A stretch of 64,000 nt of DNA from Strongyloides papillosus (Eukaryota > Nematoda > Chromadorea > Rhabditida > Strongyloididae), in assembly GCA_005656395.1 (NCBI GenBank), contig SRSI01000073.1, positions 1,086,279-1,150,278 on the forward strand, given 5' to 3'. Positions 24,438 to 36,890 of this stretch are shown here, one piece after another. The number at the start of each line of letters is the position of its first letter. Within the stretch, counting starts at the first letter, position 1. Made by a program: the position numbers and the translations under genes. The notes below the pieces were generated by a model. It had not been told where the DNA came from. It saw only the letters and a program-made list of their open reading frames with translations, and did no database searches.

Positions 24438-24984
24438 AATTAAAACAAAATAAGACATTAACAAAATTAATCTTAAGAATATCATTTTTACTATTTTCTA
24501 CCATAACCACTTCTTTTTTTCAATAAAACTTAACGATAATTCTTATATAATTTTGTAGAGTTAAATCTGTTTACAATATTGATAAAATATTATAAAATGA
24601 TATAATTATGTTAAATAAATATTTCTTCATAGCAATATGATATACTCTTAAAATTTTTGGGAAAATATCTTTTAAATTTCATTATTATGGATAGAAATCT
24701 GCCACATATCATACTTAAGACTTGAACCAAAACACAAAGGAATTAAAATTATGAATATGTTCTTGATGAATTAAAAAAATTCAGAAAATTTGATAATTAT
24801 GAATAGTACTCTTTTTACAAAATTTCATTAATAATTGTTTGTGGACGATCAACTTTTTGAGATCAATAAACATATAATATATATTTTTATTCATCTTTTA
24901 GAGTTTGTTTTAATATTTATTATCAAATTAAAATATATATTTTTAATGTTAAAATATTATATTGATGTTTTATTTATTGAATAA
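24438..24984. other. Spacer between genes 8 and 9
   Basis: No gene. The shared 3' block is at about 24700-24735 (CACATATCATACTTAAGACT). Confidence 0.5.
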
Positions 24985-26324
24985 ATGAAGTTTATTCACT
25001 ATTTTATAATTTTTTCTGTAAATACTGTTATTTTTAAATGTGTAAGTTGATTTTAAAAAAATATGTTTATGAACAGTTTAGCATATACTCAAGGAAGGTG
25101 ACACTTCAATAGATAAATTGATTGATGATAAAATTCAAAGATATAATATGAATAAAATTGATAAAACGGTACTTAAAATTTAAACTAATATTTTAATTTC
25201 TATTTTTTTAGCAATTTGTTATGAATATCAGTAAAAGTTCCCTTGATTTTAATTTAGAATATTATAGAGAAAAAAGAAAGGTAAGGGGGAATATTTTAGA
25301 ACGTTGGTTTTCATTAATACCCGTTTATATTGATGAAAAGCTTGATCGCGAATTAATAATAAAAGCATTAAATATTATACAAACGGAAACTTGCGTGAGA
25401 TTCAAATTAGTAAATAGAATTGTCATGGGAATGTCAGGAATACGATACTGTCCAGGAGAAAAATGTGCTAGCTTTATCGGCAGATCAACTAATAGAGAAT
25501 TTCAAAATATATTTATTGCAAATTATTGTCAAACACTAGGTGTAATTCAACATGAAACATTGCACGCATTAGGAATTGATCATGAACACAATAGGATTGA
25601 TAGAAATCAATACGTAACTATAATGACGGATAATGTAGACAAATCTCTTATCAGTGATTTTAGTATTTCTTCACAATTAAATTCAAATACATTTGGTTTA
25701 CCGTATGATTATGGATCAATTATGCATTATGATATGGACTCTTTTACGAAAAATAATGGTTCAACTATTATACCCAAGCATGAATTATATAGAAAAACTA
25801 TTGGTCAAGTAGAACAACTTTCTTTTATTGACATTAAAACAGTTAATATGATGTACTGTAGGTATAAATGTCCTCCAACTCCATTTAAATGCCATAATAA
25901 TGGATATTCGAATCCTAATAATTGCCTGCAATGTAAGTGCGTAGAAGGATTTGTAGGAAATGATTGTGGCAGATTTGCAGTAAATCCATACTCCTGTGGT
26001 AGAACAAGATTTGTTGCTCTAAGAAAGAAGCAAGAAATAAAGGCTGTTGGTAAAATAAACTGTTTCTATCATTTATTGGCTCCAAAAAATTCGAAAGTTG
26101 TGATAAAAATTGTTTTTATCAGTATACATCCTTACACTCGAAAAATTTGTTTACCAAATGATAGTTTGGAAATCAAATATTGGAAAGATAAAACTGTTAC
26201 CGGTGCACGTTTTTGTGGAATCAATAAAAATATTATTTTTTATTCAAAAAGCAATGTTGTTTTGATATATTATAGAAGTACAGATGCTAGAAATAGATTT
26301 AAATTAATGTTTAAAAAACATTAG
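24985..26324 (+). CDS. Astacin-EGF-CUB metalloprotease (array gene 9)
   Basis: Predicted secreted zinc protease of 418 aa. Exons are 24985..25041 (signal MKFIHYFIIFSVNTVIFKC), 25082..25168 (a shorter propeptide exon, 29 codons) and 25212..26324; introns are 40 and 43 nt. The site is HETLHALGIDHEHNRIDRN, the Met-turn SIMHYDM, with EGF (CLQCKCVEGFVGNDC) and CUB. It is the last gene of the first array and converges on the minus-strand astacin. Confidence 0.91.
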
Positions 26325-27200
26325 TACTTATAAAGTTTGGTGCTTTGATAATGACATTTTTTACACTACCTTTTTTTAACAATTGGTTTTTATTTTTCAA
26401 TTATATTTTACTGATTTTATGTCTTATTATAAAATTACTAAAGTTAAAATTTTTTTTATAACTTTGATAAATTAACATGAAGCATACTACCTTATGTAAT
26501 TTGGTTAAATGTAAGAATATTTATTTATGGCAGCAAGATAAATTTTTTTGTCTTTAATGAAATATATACTTTTAGTAAAAGAATTGTAATTCTAACAGTT
26601 CTTCTCATGATTGTTTTTTTTTTTTATTTATCCTGTAAAAAAAAATTTTACCCCTAGTAGTATGGTATATAAGGACAAAAAAGCGGTTACATAATTATTT
26701 TGAAATTTTGTTATAGTTTTACCTTGTAACCTCAATTAATATACTATGTTATTTTTAGTGTAGAAAAAGAGATAAGAGGAAAATATATTTATATTGCTTG
26801 TGTTAATTGTAATTGATAAAAAATTAAAGTAAGTTTCCTCTTTTGTTACCAACTAATAATACCATAACTGTTAGGTGGCCGCTTTGTAATTTTTTGTCTA
26901 ATTGTATTATTTTAACGTTCTTGTGAAATAAACTATCTTTTTATCTTGTGCAAAGACACCAACAAAACTAGATATGTTACTTTTTTTAGCTTTCCAAAAT
27001 TATTTTTTTTTATTTATACAATTGTTCCTGTCGTTTCTTGACTGAAGTAGAGTAGAAAAACATATTGTATATACAATGTATAAAAAAAAATTAAGTTAAA
27101 GTTTACTTTAAGAAAATTAGTTATTTACGGATGGTTACATTGTAATTTAAGCAAAATTTCTTTGGATTTTATAAACTTATTTTGTACTTTACGCATAATT
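26325..27200. other. Convergent intergenic region
   Basis: No gene. About 26760-26970 resembles the flank at about 8820-9060 and 13070-13500 (GTAAG-T/C-TTCCT, then TGTTA-G/T-GT-GC, then AATAAACTAT), so a dispersed repeat or old duplicated 3' flank is present. Confidence 0.5.
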
Positions 27201-28817
27201 TTAAAAATTAATTGCTTTATACAATACCGTTGCTTTGTTATTCGTTCCATTACTATTGTAGGTTATCATTAAAAAGTGATTATCTGATATACGAACTGTT
27301 TCCATGTCTTTAAGGCAATATCTTGCTCCACTTACTGATTTATCTTTGAAAAATTTAAATTCCATACAGTTTTGAATCGTACAGTATTCAACGTAACCTG
27401 GCGAAATATATGAAAAAACTAATTTATAAGCAATTCTTTGTCCTGGCTGAGCAGTAACTACAAAATAGCAATTTTTAAAACCTGAAACATTAATTTCTTG
27501 TATTTGGGGGCCTGCTTTGTATGCTGGTTGTCCACAATTTCCAGGCATTGAAGCAACTTTCTCACAATATTGTCCATCAAATCCACTCGGGCACTTACAC
27601 CTGTAATCAAATTATAGTATTTGATTATTATAAATAAATTATAAATATTTTTATTGTGAAATGTTAATATTTATACGTGTTAAATTATGTGAGTGACACC
27701 ACCTAAAAAATTTTTACCTCAACAAACCTGGTACAAGAATTAGGGTCTTGATACCCCCAGTTGCTGCATTGAATAGGTCTGGGACATACCTGGCTACAAT
27801 AGTGAAGATTTAAAAATTTATAATCTAGAAAAGAAACTCTATCTCCGACTCCCATTGACTTCATATAATCTTTCAGTTTTGGCACCGTAGTTGGTTGACC
27901 ATTCTTACTAAATAAACTTAATGAATAATGCATTATCGATACATAGTCATATGGAAGATTATAATCAACACCATCATCAACATCAATTATGAGGAAATTT
28001 CTCATTTTATCTTGCGGTATATTTTGTTGAATTATTTCAACGTATCTGTCTCTATCTAATCTTGACTGTTCGTGAAAGCATCCTAAAGCGTGCATAGTTT
28101 CATGTTGAACAAGACCAATCTCAAAACAATCTGATCCAATACTTACATCTTGAAATTTATCGTCATATACTTTACCTACGTAGCTACTACAGCCTTGTCC
28201 AAGAAAATAACGTAATCCAGAACTTTGTGTTCCTGCTGATCTCACTTGTTGAAATCTAAGACATGTTTCTTTTTGTATTTCAAGTAGTGATTTAACTATT
28301 AGAGTATCAGGAACACCTCGGTCAACATAAAATGGTATTGGACCATTCCATTTAAATGCAATATCTGCTTTTACTCTTCTTTTTGTTCTATTAGCATTAC
28401 CAAAACCAAAACTTGGGACTCTTATTCTTTTGTTTTTAAAAATTCCACTTCTTATTTGTTGAAGTAAACTTTGAGATTGACGTTGTACAAGCAAAATATC
28501 TCCTTGATAAAATCTTGGATTCATTAATGCTTTTACTCGTCGATAACTGTTTTTCACCGCAACTGATATACGACCAAAAATTGATGGTTTTTGTTGTTGA
28601 CCTCTCATAGGAGCAGCTCGACGTCTAACTCTCCGATACATTTGATCAATTTTCCTTAAAGCTTCTGCAGTATGTTCAAGATCTCTATTATAGGTTAATG
28701 TATCTCCACATATTAAAAAAATCTAAAATAATCAAATGGCTAATTAAAATTATATATCAAACTTACAATACTAAAAATTATAAGGAAAATTGTAGAAATC
28801 CACATGTTTTGCTTCAT
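27201..28817 (-). CDS. Astacin-EGF-CUB metalloprotease with long basic propeptide
   Basis: Predicted secreted zinc protease of about 481 aa, transcribed towards the first array. Exons on the minus strand are 28817..28767 (signal MKQNMWISTIFLIIFSI), 28722..27728 and 27600..27201; introns are 44 and 127 nt (second intron AG|G = Arg). The propeptide is long and Arg-rich and ends at a furin-like RTKRRVKAD. The site is HETMHALGCFHEQSRLDRD and the Met-turn SIMHYSL, followed by EGF (cysteines completed across the intron) and CUB. It is nearer to a conventional nematode astacin than the array genes. Its second intron is closely similar to the EGF intron of the gene at 1-1151. Confidence 0.9.
27601..27727 (-). 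repeat. Intron similar to the one at 593-727
   Basis: Minus-strand intron with donor GTTTGT and acceptor GATTACAG. Most of it matches the intron of the first astacin in the same orientation relative to the gene, but it sits nine codons further along the EGF domain. Confidence 0.78.
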
Positions 28818-30389
28818 TTTTTTGAAAAGTCATATACTTTGCAGAGTAAACTTTACCAAACTTTAAATACACTTTTTACCTATAACTATATATTTTTTTA
28901 ATCTTGAAATGAACTTTTCAGTATTACAAAGTTATAATTTATTTGCTAAAATAATATTTAATTAATAATTGAAAGATTATAATCCTAAAAATGTAAAATT
29001 TCAGCAATAATTCTGTAGTTAAATATTTTAATATATGAATTAATGAATAATGTTTACAAAAAGACATCATTTATAAATTTGTTATGTTTATTTTTTATTT
29101 AAAATCTTCGCACCGTTTTATACGCATTTGGTACTTAATCGTTGTAATATGTAAACATTAAAAATGATTTTTAATAAGCAACTGTAATGTGTTAAACCTT
29201 TTTTTAGAAAAAATTTTAAATAATTAAATTGAATATTTACTTTTATTTTTTTTATTAAAAATTATAAAACTGTATCATCTTATTTTATGCTAATTATTAA
29301 AATATTCCCATATTGAAATATCTAAATCAATTTTTGATTATCAAATACGTATCAAAGCACAGTAAAAAACAGTACAAAAGTTTATAATTAATACAATTAT
29401 ATATTTATTTTAAAGCATATATTTTATTGAGAGATTCATATAAGCTTAAATTTTTAACCTATTTTGTTATTATGAGGTTGAGGCGAAATCTGTGTTTCTC
29501 TTGATTATCTATTTTGAAAATGTAATTAAAAGCCTATAAATTATTTATTTTTAGTAAAATTTTAATACTTGCAAAATATTAATAATCTCCAGTAAAAAGA
29601 CCAAAATTATAAAGTGATTCAAAGATGTTTTCTGATTGAACATTATGTGACTACATTTCTGTTATAATAACCTTTTTATTGTGTACAAAATTAAAAATAA
29701 AAGTTTTGATTTTATAGAAACTAAAAAAATGGGGGCGAAATTTTAGTCCATAAACTAAACTTCTAACATTAATCTGTGCGTTACAAAATATTAATTACCA
29801 AGACTGTACCTCCAAATACATGTGAAAAAAATATGTAAAATGAAAAATTCATTTAATATCTTATAAATAAAATAATAATGAAATTATTAAATTAAAAAAA
29901 AAAGATTCTGTAACCTAGTTTAGGTATATCAAATGTCTCAGAAATAAATTTTCTCTTGGGTCACTGTAGAGAAAAGTCTGAAAATGTCTCTAGTAACCTG
30001 TTAATATTTTTCTTATAATATAATGCTAAGTAGTAAAAGAAGACATATAATTCCGCGTAAAAACTAATGTAAAAAATTTGTATTATAAGTATAATTAACC
30101 ATTCAACATAAATTAATTTTTATATATTTTGCTTACGTTTAAAATTATCGATTAAAAAGACATTATTTGGAAATATTTAATTCCAGAGAATTTTTTTTTA
30201 ATTAAAGGTTTAAAAATGAACATTTATTGGCAAATTTTGTTCAAAATATTTTATAAAATTGAGGTTTCAAAATTGTAGTAAAAATAGAGTAATAAAAGGA
30301 ATACATTATGAAAAATATTTTATTTAATTAGCAAAACAAATTATTTTTCATTTTTACCAATGTATTAGTTTATTGCTTCATATAAATTA
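28818..30389. other. Intergenic region upstream of the minus astacin
   Basis: No gene supported. It should contain the promoter of the 28817 gene and the 3' end of the zinc-finger gene. Confidence 0.5.
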
Positions 30390-32460
30390 CTATTCTTTTT
30401 TTTCAAGCGTACTATTTTTTAATAATGGGCAAAAATATTGTTCATGTTCCATTTGGGTTATTCTTGTAGATAAAAATACATGACATCTATTACATTCAAA
30501 TGGAGTTCTTGTTCCACGATATGAATGAGAAACTAAATGAACATGCCATTCCGGTACTGAATAACTTGAAAAAGTACAATTATCTACTCTACATTCTAGT
30601 AATTTTCCATCTGATATTTGCAATTCCATTGTCTTCCAGCAGTAATTTCTTGAATGAATAGCTAAATTTACTTTATTCTTAAAAGTTATATCATCGCACT
30701 TTAAACACCTATACAATGCTTCTTCATTTTCATGTAATTCCTGAATATGATACTTTAATTCGTCTTTGGTATTACACACAAAACTACACACTTCTGAGTA
30801 TCTGCATATCAATAAATCATAGTAGTTAACTAGACTAATAAATTCTTGATGGTAAGATGTTTGACAGTTCACTTTTGGCCTCAATTCTCCAAATGTCTTC
30901 AAACAAAATTTTGTTTTATGCTCAATAAAAACATTCTCTGTTTGAAAAACAAGAGAGCATACACTACATCTATAAAATGCTCTAACAACGCCATGTTCTG
31001 TTATATGCTTTTCATAATTTATTCTATATTTAGTAATAAAATTGCATTCCTTATTAAAAATACATTGGTAAATTCCTTTCATTTTTGAAGACCATTTGCT
31101 TAATTTTCCACTTGATGTAGTATCCAATGCTGCTGAAATATTTGTATTGCTAGTACTAGTAATGGAAAGTGATTGACTTTGACAGTCATTTTGCAACATC
31201 ACTATCTCCTCATTCGATTGTTTGGTGTTGTTTTGTTTTTTGAAATTATTACTATCTTTTGTATTTTCAATATTACTATTTTGTTTTGGAACATTTTCGC
31301 ATAATATTTTATTTATTTTTTCAACCACTTCTTTTTCATTTATCTTCTGATTATTTTTATATTTTAATTTCTTCACTTCACAACCAAACGATCCAACGTT
31401 TTCATCATTATATTTTGAAGATTTTAATTTTATATTAAAACCATATGAATTTGATGATGAAACTCTGGAAGATTTTGAATATTCTTTGCTGTTATTCCCT
31501 GTTGAAAATATTTTTAAATTTTGTAATTGCTTTGGTTCAATTGTTTTCTTTTGAATTTCTTCATTATTTGTATGTGAAGAATGTTGATGGTAGCTACTTT
31601 GGTCAGCAATTATTGAATCTTCACAAATATTCATCGACAAGTTTGGTGAAAATTCATTAACAGAAATTGACTTTGACAAATTTGTTTTTTGTGTACTAAT
31701 TTCCAATTGATTATTTTTGTTAACATTCCAATCACACATTTCAGATGTTTCGTCATCAGAAGTGTTTGTTAAATCAATTAGCATAATGTCCTTTCTGTTT
31801 TCATTATTTTCCTCCACGTGTTTTATATCATCACTATTATAAATGATATCACCTTGTGACTCTGTTGATATTTTATCTTCCAAATTTTCTGTTGCAAGGA
31901 GATTTTTACATTCTTCATCTTTTAAATTTTCATTTGTAAATACAAAGTCTTTAAGAAGAGATTCTATTTTACACATACTTGAAGAAACATTAACTTTTTT
32001 CGATGAGTAGGGCTTTTCAATACATGTTGATGATTTTCTTTTTCTATTGTGTAAAATATTATATTTTTTAAAATCATCTTCAGTAAATTTCATTAACTCG
32101 TTCATAGTAAAAAATTCATCTTCTTTTCTTTTTCTTAAAGTATATTTCTAAAAATATAAAAAAGTTAAATATTTTTATTAATTAAAAACTTACATGTGAA
32201 AAAAAATTCATTTTCTTCATTTCCAACTTTCGGTTATATACATTATGATGGAATTGAAGATGATATACCATATCAGAATAAAACATAAATCTAAGTTCAC
32301 AGTTATCTTCTTCGCAAAGATATGGATAGTGCTTTACTGTTGAACTTATACCATGCTGCTTTTTAATGTTTTGAAGTTTTTTATAATCAGCAAAATACCT
32401 TTTACCATGGTAATCTAGTGTAAATTCGTAATTTGATGGAGAGCAATGTATATAACTCAT
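30390..32460 (-). CDS. C2H2/C2HC multi-zinc-finger protein with a likely SUMO-interacting motif
   Basis: Predicted nuclear protein of 674 aa. Exons are 32460..32194 and 32147..30390, with a 46-nt intron (GTAAGT...TTTTTAG), phase 0. The first C2H2 finger is in exon 1 (C49, C54, H67, H71). A long Ser/Asn/Lys-rich, low-complexity middle contains IMLIDLTNTSDDE near residues 200-215; the hydrophobic-Asp-Leu-Thr core followed by acidic residues is the form of a SUMO-interacting motif. The C-terminal part (about 450-673) holds six fingers in three pairs, each pair a C2H2 finger (for example ECNFITKYRINYEKH) then a C2HC finger (for example YRCSVCSLVF...C). DNA or RNA binding in chromatin or transcription is inference. 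I do not recognise a named ortholog. It is the only non-enzyme gene in the window. Confidence 0.85.
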
Positions 32461-33814
32461 AATAATGAATAATTGGTTGAAATAAAGTTGATATACTAAA
32501 AGGAAAATAATGTAAATGAATTTAACAAATTATGTATAATATCAAGAATTAAGATACTTATGAATTGTCAAACGACATTCCAATTGCTTGCTTTCTTTGT
32601 CATATAACATAACATTTTAATAATGTGCTTTGTAGCTATATAAAAGCAAACAACAACATAACAATTAAAATAAACATTCTTGAGGAGTTAGAGTACATAA
32701 AGTATAAAAAGAGAATTGCTAGAAACACAAATAATTGAATGAAAATTATCTTAATTTTGTAAATTTAGATTTATTGATTTATTTTATCTTACAAATCGAT
32801 AGCTTTTCATCAAATATATTCGAAATATTTTTTTACACAAGTATAGATTATTGTCAACATTCAAAGTCTTTTAAGAAATAACAAAGATAAGATGAAGTAG
32901 ATTCTGCACTACCTGAATATTTCCTAAAAAAAAATAAGATTTTTTTGAGAATGAAGTTGATTAATTTTTTTAAAGTATATTAAGAAGATGACAGATATTA
33001 AAGAGCAATCTCATATCAAAAATTGTAAAATAGTGCAGGTTAGTTGATTATGAACAGTAAATATTTAAACTTTAAAAATGTGATACTTTAAAAAATACAA
33101 TTTTTATGCTTTTTTGTTACAATATTAATGACTTTATGACTTAGTGATGACAATATTATTATATAAACCCTTGTTAAAGACAAAATATTTTCATAGATAA
33201 TCTGTCAATAGCAGGGTGAGTTACTTAATAGTCGTCATTTATTATTATTATAGTTTTAGCTTCTGTTAACCCAATAAAATACTTTAATTATTTCGTATTT
33301 TAAAGAATAAAAGTTGTAAAAAATTTTACATTTTTATTTTATCAAAAACATTTTGGATAATGCATTGTTTCAATCAGTGATCTATGCAAAATGTGATATG
33401 TTAACAGCAAAAATATAATTTTTTGTATTTTACTTAATAATGATTTTCAAATACAATTTATATAAACCTATGTAAAAATTATTGTTAATTTCAAATTTTA
33501 CCATATGGTTTCAAAATTTTAAAATATATATCATACGCGCTATTTTATCAAACAAACTTTTGTCAAGTTCTTAATCAGTGAATATAGTTAAATCATACTA
33601 TAACATATTAACTCTTGATCGTTTAAACCTTTGTAGAGATTAAAAATATGAACACAAATGTTTAAAAAATGCAAATATGTTTTATCGGATTTATTTAATT
33701 ATTTGATAAAAAAAATTGATAACGTTAGCTTTTGGTGATATACAAACAAAAATATGTTTAAAAGTGTTTTAATTAATTTTAATTTGCAGATAAATACCTT
33801 ACTAAGTGATAAAA
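32461..33814. other. Divergent intergenic region
   Basis: It lies between divergent genes, so it should hold both promoters. AT-rich; no gene or clear motif found. Confidence 0.5.
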
Positions 33815-35164
33815 ATGAATTATTTACCTATATTTTCATTTATTTGGTTAGATGCCTTTACTACTATTTTAATTTTTCTACCAGGCAATATTTCCGTATG
33901 TTTTTTTGTATCTGATTAAATATGTACCTTAAAGGCATATAATAATAACGAAAGTACTGCATCTGAAAACACAATGTTAAATAAAAGATCAATAAAAAAT
34001 AGTAATTCTACATATGAAGATAGCGAAAGCATTGTAAGAAATAAAAGAAGTGTTATTTTGAGCAAAAAATATAGAGAATCTCTTCCGATAAATTACTATG
34101 TTGATGATAAACTTAATTTTTATACTATACAAGCAGCATTAGCAATGATACAAATGGAATCGTGCCTCACGTTTAGAGCTCTTAATAAACCATCACGAAA
34201 TAAGCCAGGCTTATTATTTATTCCTAAAAAATCTAAACTTTTGTATCACTTAGATGTTGTTCGAAATTATAGAATCATAAAAGTTTTTCTATCTGATACT
34301 ATGCCTGATGTAGAACGTAAAATTTTGCTTTCTCTAGGCATGGATTATGAGCATTGTCGTAACGATAGAAATAAATATATAACCTTGCTTCATAGAAACA
34401 TGCGTCTTTCGAAATGGTATAAATTTGATGTAAAAAAACCAAGTAACACAAGAACATATGAAACAATGTATGACTATGGCTCTTTTATGCATGGAAATGG
34501 AAAATTTGAATCTAAAAATGGATTACCAACAATAATTCCAAAAAATTATCTTTATCGTAAGACAATGGGACAAAATATTGAAATGTCATTTCTCGATATA
34601 AAAAGATTAAATTTATTTTACTGCGCTTCTATTTGTCGGAACAAAAAGATGTGCTTAAATGGATCTTTTCAAAGTCCTACTACTTGTGACTGCTTATGTG
34701 TGCCTGGATTTATTGGCCCAAGATGTGAAACACTACAAAGCGTTCATATGTCATGTGGAAAAACATTACTAAGTAGTGAAAATAGGTTAAAACATTTATC
34801 TGTCAAAGGCAAAAAACGCTGTGTTTATCATATTACAAGTCCTGCAGGAACTAAACTCTTTATTAAAGTATCTAATTCTTATATAAAATCTCCTGAAGAT
34901 GAAGTTTGCAAACCTTCGAATAATCTGGAAATTAAATACCTTAATGATAAAACAACAACTGGAATTCGTCTTTGTGGTAATGATAGAAACGTATTAATTG
35001 TCTCAGAAGGCTCACATGTTATGGTTATATTCAATAGTCTTGACAGATTAAATACATTTTCGTTGTTTTATAGAAATTATATATACGGAAGTGTTAGATT
35101 GGTTAAAAGTGAAAATTTAGAAGATAAATATAAAAATAGATTGCAAAAATTTACAGATATATAA
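33815..35164 (+). CDS. Astacin-fold pseudoprotease with EGF and CUB domains
   Basis: Predicted secreted protein of 436 aa. Exons are 33815..33895 (27-codon signal) and 33935..35164; the 39-nt intron is GTATGT...AAAG. A furin-like site RNKRSV precedes the protease-like domain. Where active paralogs have HETLHALGIDHEH, this protein reads RKILLSLGMDYEH: the three zinc His (Arg155, Leu159, Tyr165) and the catalytic Glu (Lys156) are all replaced. The Met-turn Tyr is also lost (SFMHGNG), and the Cys pair that links the region before the helix is gone. Yet the reading frame, EGF cysteines and CUB are intact over 396 uninterrupted codons, so it is likely expressed as a non-catalytic binder or decoy. 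Role unknown. Confidence 0.87.
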
Positions 35165-35585
35165 ATTTTATTAACTAATGTTTTTAAGAAATAAAAACGA
35201 AAAGCATTGTTAGAAATATTTTGTATATTGATTTTACCAATATTAATTATCAATTAGTGTTGTCATACAAAAATAAAATATAAAATGTTTTTAGTTTACC
35301 TTCAAATAATTATTGAGTCTTTAGTAACAAACAAAATAAATGGTAATTAGGAATTTTAGCAAAAAATTAAGTAATTAATCAAACATTTTTTATAGTAATC
35401 AATGACTTATATTAACATTAATATAACAGTTCTAAAATAACTTTTTAATATTTTTTGTTCGATGAGAAATAATTAAAATTGCTAGAATATATTTAAAAAA
35501 TACTATAAATTAAAGATTTTATATCCTTTTAAATTACTTTTTTTTGGCTGCTAAAAATAGTAAAATTAAATCTAGATCATGCACA
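35165..35585. other. Spacer between pseudoprotease and its decayed relative
   Basis: AT-rich; nothing recognised. Confidence 0.5.
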
Positions 35586-36030
35586 TAAAATTATAAAACT
35601 TACCAAATAAAGATAATGCCCTTGTTAGAATAGTACGTAAGATTTTATTTACTCTAGAAATAGATTATGTAAATTGCTGTCACAGTAAAGATAGATACAA
35701 AAATTTGTTCACGAAAAATATTAATATGAATAAAAAAAACGATTATTATATAAATGATCAATGAGACGTCAAAATATTTGATTCATCATATGAATACGGC
35801 TTTTATGTATAGTGATGAATGTTTTAATTTTAAAAAGGTACACTAACAATTACTTCAAGATTTCACATGTAAATCAATCAACTATAAATCATTATAAAGT
35901 TCAAGTATGTATGTCTTCAAATACTTTAAAAATCAAATGCACAAATAATAAAACAGTAATTGAAGTTCGTTTTCGGTGTCGAAAAAATACATTAATTTTT
36001 TTTGAAAGCAGACGTGTTATGGTAATATAA
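35586..36030 (+). pseudogene. Decayed copy of the pseudoprotease
   Basis: Fragments match the gene at 33815 in order. One region corresponds to RKILFTLEIDYVNC (intact gene: RKILLSLGMDYEHC). Next comes YEYGFYV, at the Met-turn. The end of the CUB, 35890-36030, has TLKIKCTNNKTVIEVRFRC, against LEIKYLNDKTTTGIRLC. Frames change between pieces, several stops occur, and the EGF domain is missing. It shares the loss of zinc ligands, so the loss pre-dates the duplication. Confidence 0.8.
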
Positions 36031-36614
36031 GACAATTTTAAAAAGTGAATAAATTTCCAATAGACTATAGAAATTTCGTAAAAACAGTTTTTAAGCATTC
36101 TACTAAAAAATAAAAAATAAATTTCATATAAATAGAAATTTATTTTAAAGTTTTTGCGTGCACCCTAGTATAGTTTATCAGTGTTTTTAAACTATTCTTT
36201 TATAAACACAATAATAACACAACAAAATGTAGATTAATTAACTCAATTTATTTCAATTTACCCACCTAAACAATAAACTATGAATTACATAAAATATACT
36301 TACAGTTCCTTTAGTGGGATTTTTTTAATTCACCCAATCAAAACACAATAAAATTAAATATTATACCTTATATAACCCTAGAAATATTAATTAATTAATA
36401 TTCATATAAATCTCACTATGATATTCATAAAATGTTTAAAAGATAAATTTAATTTTTGTTAAACAATTTCTTAACTTATAACTATTATATTGATGACTTT
36501 TATATTCATCGTATTTTTCTCAAGCCGATTTTATTACTTAAATACTATACTACAAAAGTTTATTGATTTATTTACTTTTACAATTAATATTTTTAATGAT
36601 TAAAATTTATTTTC
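36031..36614. other. Gene-free AT-rich spacer
   Basis: Nothing recognised. Confidence 0.5.
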
Positions 36615-36671
36615 TTGTAATAATATGTACAAATTACATTTCATACAAAACCCTTCACTGGTTACCCTGTA
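36615..36671. mobile_element. Solo end of the 4076-type MITE
   Basis: Matches the right end of the element at 4076-4382: TAATATGTACA, then CAAAACCCTTCACTGGTTAC, ending CCTGTA. No left end was found nearby, so this is a truncated copy. Confidence 0.65.
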
Positions 36672-36890
36672 CTTTAGTACAATATCCAGAAAGACCAAAC
36701 AATACTTTGTAGAGTTAATGAACGATAGAATTTTCTCAACTCTATTAAAAGTACTTAAACGAAGAGTAGTTAAGTGTATTCTTATAATTTTTGATATGTG
36801 ACAAAGATACTCGAAAGTAGATGATTTTGGGTATGAGCATTTGAAGTGAATCACAAAAATAATTTTGTCCATACTGTTAAAAAAGCTCAT

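Noticed and set aside
36600..36890. Minus-strand 96-codon ORF
   Set aside because: It overlaps the MITE end and shows no domain; the plus strand has helicase remains beside it.
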